Positions 55,860 through 64,000 of a stretch of DNA of 64,000 bases are shown one piece after another. Positions within the stretch are counted from its first letter, which is position 1, and each line of letters starts with the position of its first letter. A model generated the notes under the pieces. That model was not told where the DNA came from. It saw only the letters and a list, made by a program, of their open reading frames with translations, and ran no database searches. This stretch comes from Siphonodentalium dalli (lineage: Eukaryota > Mollusca > Scaphopoda > Gadilida > Siphonodentaliidae), in contig CP136066.1 of NCBI GenBank assembly GCA_032622095.1, positions 131,225,917 through 131,289,916 of the forward strand, read 5' to 3'. Both the position numbers and the translations under genes were made by a program.

Positions 55860-57290
55860 GGACCCATTTGTCAATTTTGTGCTTAAGAATAAATGATAAT
55901 GATTGTGCTCATTTGTAAATAATTTGCGCTTAAGGGAAAATAATTTGTGCTTAAGAGTAAATAATTTGCACTTTTGCGCAAATAATGAATAAATGTGAAA
56001 ATGCTTTCCTTCTCTTACAATTTAGTTAGACCGGTGTCAGAGAAGGTACTGACAGGAAAACTTTAGACCAATTGGTCAAGACTTTTCAGACCGATCGGTC
56101 AAATAAAGAATATTCGGTGGTTCACCAATATGGGATGCGATTTTAACATTTGTACCTTATTTGCGCTTGAGCATAAATATGGTCTATAATTTTTCGCTTC
56201 TAAAGTGTAAGTAATTTGCGCATGGCCTCCCATACACCTATTCACCTAGACCTGATAAATTGCCATGAATCATGATAATTTTCAAACGGAATGACAATTT
56301 TTTGTCAAATAAACTGCCAAATGTCTTTTTCAACTTTAAGATTTTTTTTTATGAAAATTTTATGTCTTATCTATTGGCAAATTGTCAACTTTCAATCTGT
56401 TTAGACTGATTGGCCAACACATTTAGACAGATCGGTCTAAATAAAGATTGATTTGTGGTTCACCCATATTGGTATGGGAGGCCAAATTCACATTTAATAG
56501 CTAATTAATTATGCTTAAGCATATTCAGGGCTCAAAATAGATTTAATATAGAGAGAATCCAATTAGTCATAAAGCACTGAAAATTGAAAAATACACTTAA
56601 GCGCACTGCCATTACGCTTAAGCATAACATATTTTCATAGCCTTATTACCTTATATATAATGATATCATTTAAGCTAGATATTTGTCAAAAGTTACTAGC
56701 GTCAGGAATTGGCTGCATCCATTTCAGCTTCAGGGGAGTTTTCACATATGGAATATGAATTACGCTTAAGCGTATTGACATTTCGCTTAAGCATAACGAC
56801 ATTACGCTTAAGTGTAATGGCTTTACACTTAAGTTTAATAGATTATGCTTTGAAAAGCATAATGGAAATCTGAATTACGCTCAAGCATAATGTCTTAATG
56901 CATTACACTTAAGCGTAATTGGCTATTAAATGTAAATTTGAACTCCCATACAATATGGGACATGGTTTTAATATTTACTTCTTATTTGCACTTAAGCTTA
57001 AATATGAAAATTATGATCCTTTCGTGCTTAAGCGTAAATGATTTGCATTTAAGCATAAATAATTTGCATTTACGCGTAAGTGATTTAAGCTTAAGCGCAA
57101 ATAAGGAATAAATGTAAAAGTACATGCCATTCCATAAACATGACCTAAAGTTCTAAACCTGATAAATTACTGTGGACATGAACAATTTCAAACAGCATGA
57201 CAAATTTTTATCAAATATACTGAGAAATTTATTTTTCAACTTGAAGTATTTTTGATGAAAATTTGTTATGTCTTATCCATTGACAAAGGC
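55860..57290. repeat. CTTAAG-palindrome array with nested foldback and direct duplication
   Basis: About 14 exact CTTAAG hexamers in ~1.2 kb, mostly in the wider palindrome TTACGCTTAAGCGTAA or TTTGCGCTTAAGCGTAAAT. The block 56463-56508 (CCCATATTGGTATGGGAG, CACATTTAATAGC) is inverted at about 56917-56960. A ~270-bp region from about 56125 (ATTTGCGCTTGAGCATAAAT, ACCTGATAAATTGCC, TTTTTCAACTTTAAG, TATGTCTTATCTATTG) is repeated directly, diverged, from about 56970 to 57290. No ORF. Confidence 0.75.
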
Positions 57291-57624
57291 ATAATCTTAT
57301 TTGTTGAGTTTGAAATGTTCTGCCACTTCTCTATCATGTTGGTGCCCATATATGAGCTTGTGTGCTGATACAAAATACATGTGAAGATTTCGTGTAAAGT
57401 TGAAGTCGAAACCGAAAGCATCCTATAATTAATAGTTAGTAGATACATACATGTCAAGATTCCCGAAGATAAGATTGTCCGGCCATCAGGAAACATATCT
57501 GTGATCGCCCATTGAACCAGTCTAAGTTATTTGCTGTGATTTTAACACTAGAATGTGTTTCAGTCGCTTCAAAATAAAATGGTGACCTCCAATCTGGCCA
57601 TGTGCTACACAGAAACAGTAGCGA
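57291..57624 (-). other. unassigned between repeat clusters
   Basis: Two overlapping minus-strand ORFs (57266-57496 and 57454-57654; for example the stretch VKITANNLDWFNGRSQICF) are not low-complexity. They match nothing I recognise and switch frame. Confidence 0.25.
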
Positions 57625-57769
57625 TAACTCTTGAAGACTATCGGTCAAAACCAATATATGGTATTGAACATGTCCTCAAAACCAAGGGATTCAGATTTGG
57701 TTTTGATCAAAACCAAGGGAATCAGATTTGGTATTGATCAATACCAACAAAAACCGAATATATTGTCAG
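57625..57769. repeat. GGTTTTGATCAAAACC palindrome cluster, right
   Basis: GGTCAAAACCAATATATGG, TTTGGTTTTGATCAAAACC and GGTATTGATCAATACC, ending AAAAACCGAATATATTGTCA and GTGTA. It abuts the MULE N-terminal fragment. Same motif family as 49380-49700. Confidence 0.75.
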
Positions 57770-58095
57770 TGTAGGTGGCTTTATGGTGGCATGTATGGTG
57801 TATAACTGATGGAATAGCTTTGGTGATTTTTCAAATGTCCCGTCGCAGTGGTATGTGGAGGCGTCGTTGAGCAGTTGCAAGTTTGAAGTTGTTGCGAATA
57901 CCATCATTTTGTTGCTATCACCGTCAGAACCTAAAAGAAAATTGTCACCGGCTGTCGTCTGTTGGTAGGATTCGGGCAAGTTGATGGCTGAACGAGTCTT
58001 GGGAAGTGTTGGTCGCGTCTGTGCTCGGGATCTGTACAGTGACGAGCTAACTGATAAGAGGGTCTGTCCCGTATGTAGATAAACTAGGTAATTTT
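57770..58095 (-). pseudogene. MULE transposase N-terminal part, interrupted
   Basis: From about 58095 the minus strand reads in one frame YLHTGQTLLSVSSSLYRSRA, RPTLPKTRSAINLPESYQQT, DNFLLGSDGDSNKMMVFATT, DASTYHCDGTFEKSPKLFHQ and LYTIHATI. The D-G-T-F and Q-L-Y-T-I-H motifs are the start of the MULE catalytic core (first catalytic Asp in DGTF). The homology stops at 57770, where the GGTTTTGATC cluster begins. It resumes 8.4 kb away at 49379. A plausible acceptor (CTAG) precedes at about 58092. Confidence 0.75.
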
Positions 58096-59169
58096 CAATG
58101 AAAATTCTCCAAAATTTAATATTGCCTCTTTCACAGAAAATACATATTCATTGTCACCAATGATAGTTTTTCTTAGTCGCATAGCCATATTGGATGATAA
58201 AGTGAGAGTAACTGGCCATTTAATAGACATTGAGGTAAACAAACACAAAATCAGGGGGGGGGGAAATGCCCTGGGCAATTTTTACCCCAAAATTTTTATG
58301 TAACAATATACTAACTAATGCCTCTACCAACGAAAAAACATGTCATCTTGTCACCAATGATAGTTTTTCTGAGTCACATAGTCATATTAACACTACATGT
58401 TAAGGCAAGACAAATTCAGAAGGGTGGGGAGATGATTAAGGCAGGGGGAGATAACAAAGATATGCAAGGAGGAGATTAATTGTTACACCGGTATTTGGCA
58501 TTCAACAACAAGGCTGTCACGCATGTTTTATGGCATAAAATTGTTCAAATTTTTATCTTATCTTATGACATTTTTTTATGTAATTCAGCCTCATATATCT
58601 TGATGTGTTGAAGTTATGGACATTACTTCAGCAAATATGTGGGGGTCTGCTGAAAAAGTCCAGACACAGGGTGGGGACGGTTGGATGTCAGAAAATGCTG
58701 ATCTGTTGTACCGTTTCTGAGTATGATATTCCCATATGAGTGACCGAGAGCACTGTATGCATCACCATGTTCGACATTCATGATTATATTATACCGGTAC
58801 ATGTAGCCCAGCTACTGAGTTGGCTGAATTTTTAAGCTACTTCAAGCAACAATTCATATAATTTAATTTCAAAGGCACATGTATTATGTGATATTATTGA
58901 GAATATATTCCACTCTCAGTACTATTACATGTACTTCAGGGAGTGCCTATCAAGGTCTTATTCTTCCTCAGTAATTCTGCTAGTCAATATTCAAGTCAAT
59001 AAGCAAGTACCAGCAGCCCTATACATGTACATGGCTACATATACCCATTTTGAATGACAAAATGTGACATCCGCATTTCAACAGTATAAAATTATAACAA
59101 AATATTTGCAAATATCATCTTGCCCTCTGAGCCTTTTACACCAGTCACTGGTTACCAAAACTATTTTAT
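58096..59169. other. unassigned, with a short duplication
   Basis: TGTCACCAATGATAGTTTTT followed by CTNAGTCRCATA occurs at about 58153 and 58340. A G-run is near 58255. No gene recognised. Confidence 0.4.
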
Positions 59170-59925
59170 TCGCTAAACTTGACAAAGTCAAGTTTGAGCT
59201 ATTGCCATCAGTTGGCATCCGTGCAAACATACATCCATCAACAATTCTTACACACCCTACAAGCAACATCCCTATTAACATTTGTCCCCATTTTTTTCCG
59301 AATTCTGTTAAAAACATGGCTGCCAGAAGCCAATTCTTTGATTTCACATTTGAACCATCACACACCCTGCACCCCACAGTTATGGGTGAAATGTTTTTGA
59401 AACATTTATGGCTGTCAGCAGCCATCTTGGATTTTACTCTTTGCATTACTACAAACTTGGGCTCACCCTACAGTCTACATCCCTCATCCGATCATCACCA
59501 AACTTCATATGGATCTTGTGGGTGATCACTATATGGGCAATATCAATGTTTTCCGTTTGTATTGAAAAACATGGCCACCGGCAGCGATCATTGATTTTAC
59601 TCTTTGCATCACTTATAATCCTTCAGCACACCCTACATGCCACATCCCTGATCCAATTGTCACCAAACTACATATGGATATTCGGTGTGACAACTAGATG
59701 AGAGCTTACCATTTTTTCTGAATTTTGTCAAGAAACATGAGCCTTACATGGCTGCCAATAGTCCTCTTGGATTTCACATTTGAATCCAACATTTGAATCC
59801 ATTAGAACACTCTTCCGCCCACAATTATTGGCTAAATGTTGTGATATATTTTTCCGAATTCCTTATCGCTCCATTGACTGCAATGTTTGACATTATCTCC
59901 AAGTTTAGCTACAGTGTCATTGACA
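59170..59925 (+). mobile_element. modular element, family D, diverged complete copy
   Basis: Left end TCGCTAAACTTGACAAAGTC, AAGTTTGAGCTATTGCC. Four monomers follow (ACATGGCTGCCAGAAGCCA, TTTTACTCTTTGCATTACT, CACACCCTACAGG, CAAACTTCATATGGATCTTG). Right end CCAAGTTTAGCTACAGTGTC, ATTGACAC, the same 3' end as at 22530-22550. The 153- and 122-aa ORFs are read-throughs. Confidence 0.65.
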
Positions 59926-60419
59926 CTTACATTATTTTGCCCAATTTGGGCGTTTCTCTGGTGGCTGTTTTTCATCTGACGTGTGTGTCGGGATAAATCA
60001 TGTGGAGGATTTATGTAAATGTGCTAAACTACATTTCCAAGTAACGATGGTTTTGTTGTTTATTTTGAGGAATAATACAGCATCAGATGAATTCAGCCCA
60101 ATTATGCTAACAGTTGTCGTGTAAAACATTTGCAGTAGGTTAGCGTTATTTAGTATTTGTGGATGTCCTTTAACATGGGGAAAATAGACTACTGCGCTTG
60201 AACGAGCATGTGAATTTGTCGTTTTTAATGTATAGCAACTTGATAATCAATAACAGAGGCATTCTCTGTCAAATACAGTCGCTCTATTTACGGTATTAAT
60301 TGCGGAACTTTCTAAAGTAAACTACACGTAAACAGGTACATACTGTAAATTATAGAAGGTGTCGGAATCGGTCAAATCTCCCCAGGGCCCAGTCGATGTC
60401 TGCCAATTCGGTACACACT
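59926..60419. other. no recognisable feature
   Basis: Unassigned intergenic sequence. Confidence 0.35.
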
Positions 60420-60870
60420 AAAAATGTACCCGAGGCTGAGTCCGGCTCGGAATAAAAGGTGTATGCGGAGTGTTATATAGCGTTTGGTCCGTTGTTTCTC
60501 AATGAATATTATTGAAATTTGGTGTATATGTCCGGGCTGGGACATGGAATACAACAACGTTTGAATTGTTTTTAAATTTACAAATTTGTTGATTTTATTC
60601 ATTTTTTTCGTTCTGAAACACACTATAAAGTGTATGCGACCGGCTCCAAAATAAAAGGTGTGAGCGGACTTGATGTCGCATTATCTTCTTTGTTTATAAA
60701 TGGACAAAACTGAAATATAGTACATATGTCCGGGTTATGACATGGACAACATTAATAACGTTTGAATTGTTCTTAAATTCACAAATTTTTTGATTTTATT
60801 CAACTTTTCGTTCTTTCATTCTATAAAGTGTAAACGGTCGGCCCCATTTAAAAGTTAAGCGGCTTATGTG
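60420..60870 (+). repeat. diverged tandem duplication, two ~200-bp units
   Basis: Unit 1: AATAAAAGGTGTATGCGGAG, TGTATATGTCCGGGCTGGGA, AACGTTTGAATTGTTTTTAA, ACTATAAAGTGTATGCGACC. Unit 2: AATAAAAGGTGTGAGCGGAC, GTACATATGTCCGGGTTATG, AACGTTTGAATTGTTCTTAA, CTATAAAGTGTAAACGGTC. A third start follows (CCATTTAAAAGTTAAGCGGC). Satellite-like or an element's internal monomers. Confidence 0.75.
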
Positions 60871-61484
60871 CTTAGTGCTATAGGTAATCGGATTAACTAA
60901 TTGGCGACTCTAAACTATTGTGTTTTGGGGTATTTGAGCTTTTTGTGAAATAATAATTGAGGACGTGAATACATTTATTTTAAATGATAACTTTATTTAA
61001 TGATAATAAACACGTACAATATAATAACGAACACGAGACATACATAATTTATAACAGATGAAGATCTATTTTATTTTATATTTACATGTTGTGCTGTTTT
61101 ATACAACAATTCTAATTCCCCCCTAGATCATCATGTAATCGACCATACATCGCGCGCGAGGACCTGATTGAATTAAGGGGGGTTTTATGGATCACTTCTG
61201 TCCTCAAGCTAGATTATACTTATGCCATTTAATGGCATGTTTCTAACGTGGAGGGTTAGATATGCTTGAGACACCACCACTCTTCAATTCACACCAAGTT
61301 CTCAGTTGTCATGTTCGGATATTAGAACCCATAGCCATGATATATGGTTTATTTTGTGTATACTATAGTAAAATAGTTATTTTCAGTACCTTTATATACC
61401 GGTACAGTGTATAACAATGCATATAAATTAATCCATGTATACATGTATATTGATTCAACGGATTCAGTGGTTTTGTCCATCAGT
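60871..61484. other. no recognisable feature
   Basis: AT-rich intergenic DNA. Confidence 0.35.
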
Positions 61485-62005
61485 CTATCAAATTTGCGGG
61501 GAAAACATGGCCACCAGCAGTACACCCTGCTAAATTTCAAATTTGAATCAATTGCGCACCCTGCAGCCAGCTTTTATTGGAGAACTTTTTCTCATGTGGA
61601 TATTTTGGGTCACCGCTAGATGTGAGCCATATTTTGTTCTCAAACTTTCCTTGTGAAAACAACACTGCCAGCGGTGATCTTGAATATTTTTACTATTTTT
61701 ATGGCTAAATAATTTGGTTGATCCTACAGACGACACCCCTCGTCCGATCGTCACCAGATTCCACAATGATCTTCTGGATAACCAGGGTGAGAGTAATCTA
61801 ATTTTTCCGAATTTCGTTAAAAAACATGACCACAGGCAGCAATTTGGTATCTTACTCTTTTGCATGACTGAATTGTTTAGCAACTGTACATACATATCCC
61901 TCATCTGATAGTCACCAAACTTCATATTGATCTTCGGGCTGAAAACTAGATGGTAGCTATTTTTTTGGAAAACATTGTCGCCAGCAGTCATCTTCTATTT
62001 TGGTT
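61485..62005 (+). mobile_element. family D monomers, diverged copy
   Basis: About three monomers: AACATGGCCACCAGCAGT, CAAATTTGAATCAATTGCGC, TAGATGTGAGCCATATTTT, CCTCGTCCGATCGTCACCAG, TAAAAAACATGACCAC and TTACTCTTTTGCATGACTGA. Both ends are indistinct. Confidence 0.5.
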
Positions 62006-62084
62006 TTTATATACATGTATATCTCTTCATGCGGATAGCCAGTATTATGTAGGTACTTCAACTTTCCGCATTCCTGTCATCATT

Positions 62085-63580
62085 TGAAATATAAAAATTT
62101 ACCTGATTTGACCCGTCCTAAACACTCCCCGGCAGACCTGTTAAGTTTTGAAAATGTCAATCCGTGAGATTTTTGTGGGAGGTATGCCCAAATATGTTCA
62201 TGTTCCAAAAATAATTTTTATGATGAAGATTGCATAGTTTTTATGAGTTTCTATTTTATAAATATATAGACCTAAATAAAATGGCAATGAATGTCCTGTT
62301 GGTAATTGTAATAGAGCTGCTCTGTGTGGGAGATACCACCATTTATTAAAAAGAAAGAAGCAGATCACACTTCGTAAAAATACTCAGAATTCCACCGGAA
62401 ACAGCCGGATATGGGCGAAACCGACTGTACAACATCGTAATAAACGACAAAATTGACTCGTCTTACAGTTTAACCCACAAATGAAATTCACACATTCCAC
62501 CATTTATTAAAAAATTTTAAGAAGCAGAAACTTTGTTTAAAGTTAGTCAAAACGAATCCGAGTTACACAGGTTATAACCGGACATGTATGCGTGAAACCG
62601 AAAGTACAAAATGACCCATCTTAAAAGTTTTACCCGCAAAATAAAAGACACATTCCGTTCTCAATGCATACCACTATCAGTGAACTTAAATCATAAAGTA
62701 TCCATTACTTATGTTCATCAATGAGGCCTCACAATACAGCTGCACACTTGTGATTAAACGTATTGTTTTATTTCGTTTGCAATGCATGCCACTAATCCGT
62801 TACTAAGAAATGTTCATCAATGAGGCCTAACAATACAGAACTTTGCACACTTGTGATTATACGTATTGTTTACTAAAACAACACCCTCCATACGTGTGGC
62901 TTCACCAGAGTGTGAAAATCAATTAATATCAGTCACAGTTCACCACAACTTGAGTCTTCAATCAAAAGTTACCGACGATACATTCTGTGAATGTTAATGT
63001 GTGGGTATTTACGGTACCGGAAATAAGGAAGTCACTGTCATTTGGGGAATTCCCGCAAATGCACGAATTTAAAAAATAAAAAAAACTTCGTTTTGGGATT
63101 TTCAATGTGGGGTTTTGACGAATCCGTGAGAAATTAGGGGTTATCCGTGTTTGCGGAATTGCCGTGGAAATCCGTGAGTCTCACGGACAATCCGTGGAAC
63201 TTAACAGCTCTGCTCCCCGGACAAAAGTGCCCGACAAAAGTACCTGTCGAAATCCGCCCAGCTTTACCCGATTTGACCTTGAATTGATCATTTTGAATGT
63301 AAAGATCAGGTCGGGGTCATGATTTGACCCATCCGAAACACTCCTGGGACAAAACTAACGGTAGGTATCAAATTTCGTTGAAATCTTTCCGTTTTACCAG
63401 ATTTGACCTTGAATTGATCTTTTTGAATGTCAAAGTCAGGTCGGGATCAAGATTTGACCCGTCCAAAATACTCCCTGGAAATAATTTCCCCTAGGTATCA
63501 AATTTCGTCAAATCTGTCCGGCAGTTTTCCCTGCCATAGCTAACAGACAGACAAACAGACAGACAAATGTCCAAAATATA
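62085..63580 (+). mobile_element. family G repeat, split by a hAT-type insertion
   Basis: Monomers of about 125-160 bp (CCCGATTTGACCTTGAATTG, TTTTGAATGTAAAGATCAGG, TTTGACCCGTCCAAAATACT, GGTATCAAATTTCGT). They end in TAACAGACAGACAAACAGAC and a short CAGACAGACAAA tract. The first monomer is interrupted after CTCCCCGG at 62132 and resumes at 63213. Confidence 0.6.
62133..63212. mobile_element. hAT-type nonautonomous element with 8-bp target duplication
   Basis: Terminal inverted repeats CAGACCTGTTAAGTT / AACTTAACAGCTCTG (14 of 15 matching), with perfect 8-bp direct repeats CTCCCCGG at 62125-62132 and 63213-63220. Inside are two imperfect tandem ~165-bp units (62338-62660: ATTTATTAAAAA, GAAGCAGA, CCGGAYATG, GCGAAACCGA). 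Two ~115-bp units follow (62660-62880: TTCATCAATGAGGCC, CACACTTGTGATTA, CGTATTGTTT). No transposase ORF. Confidence 0.85.
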
Positions 63581-63587
63581 TATTAGA

Positions 63588-64000
63588 CTAGCTGATGTAC
63601 TCGACTTCGTTCAGGCTATTTAGGGATTTTTTTGTGATCGCCTCCATCTGGACAGTACCCAGTATATACAGCGTCTGGCCAAACTATTGTTCAATTGGTC
63701 CAGAAACATGCCTATATCAGCACATTCGATGACATGGTCCCACGTGAAATTGGACCCGTCTCCATATTGCTCCCGGGATCGAAGTAGTCCTACACACAAA
63801 TTTTTAGTCGGATCGGTCAAGGTCCAGAAACATGCCTATGAGCGAGGTCAATTTGACACGTTAAATACCAAATCCGGTCGAGCAGTGTTAGAGTCTATAA
63901 CACATACACACATGCATTCATACATACACACATACATACAGACAGGTGTTCCAAAATGTATAATCGATAGCTACAACAATTCTATGGTAGATAGTTCACG
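63588..64000 (-). mobile_element. Helitron-like 3' end, minus orientation, running off the window
   Basis: CTAG at 63588-63591 then CTGATGTACTCGACTTCGTTCAGGC is the inverse of the 9821-9850 and 17785-17813 termini (CCGGACGAAGTCGGG...CTAG), with a weakened hairpin. The body has CCAGAAACATGCCTAT twice (63700 and 63820). The 66-aa minus ORF (63620-63820) has no recognisable helicase or Rep motif. CATACACACATACA microsatellite near 63905-63940. Confidence 0.45.

Noticed and set aside
59064-59525. 153-aa and 122-aa ORFs on opposite strands
   Set aside because: Both are read-throughs of family-D monomers.

Overview
Eukaryotic, animal-type genomic DNA. Coding exons are short, bounded by GT/AG splice sites and separated by kilobases of AT-rich sequence. 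Most of the window is transposable elements and their debris. The gene families (BTB/C2H2 zinc finger, FLYWCH and MULE-transposase exons, a LINE ORF2 end) are metazoan. The commonest repeats are modular: a terminal hairpin, a CCGTCCGT array, then 2-12 tandem monomers of about 160-190 bp. This resembles the Helentron-associated, satellite-carrying elements described from bivalve molluscs, so I infer a marine mollusc, probably a bivalve (moderate confidence; no species marker seen). No tRNA, rRNA, CRISPR or bacterial-type operon was recognised.

Layout. 0-18.8 kb: one plus-strand gene. An exon with the C-terminal part of a BTB domain (2786-3543) and a terminal exon with five zinc fingers (18208-18739) are joined by a phase-compatible 14.7-kb intron filled with nested repeats, including a TTAA-flanked double palindrome, a long foldback and Helitron ends. 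19-39 kb: repeat elements, an element with 40-bp terminal inverted repeats (26172-27950), a hAT-type element with an 8-bp target duplication (34081-34712), a possible promoter near 32.6 kb, and a modular array with an exact 491-bp tandem duplication (36819-37817). 39.7-40.5 kb: a broken paralogue of the zinc-finger exon.

42-58 kb: minus-strand fragments of two MULE-type transposase families. One is a FLYWCH exon and a MULE C-terminal exon lying in non-collinear order. The other is a frameshifted MULE gene split by 8.4 kb of foreign sequence. A 5'-truncated LINE lies between. This interval is also dense in unusual short-phrase repeats (GGTACGAAACGACCA, GGGCCAGCTCGCCCC, GGTTTTGATCAAAACC, the ACTCGGTTAGCTGGG group, CTTAAG palindromes). 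58-64 kb: more modular arrays, a diverged tandem duplication, and a second hAT-type element with an 8-bp target duplication (62133-63212) nested in another repeat.

Only the BTB-zinc finger gene looks like an intact host gene, and its first exon(s) must lie outside the window or were not recognised. The other coding remnants are mobile-element genes or pseudogenes.
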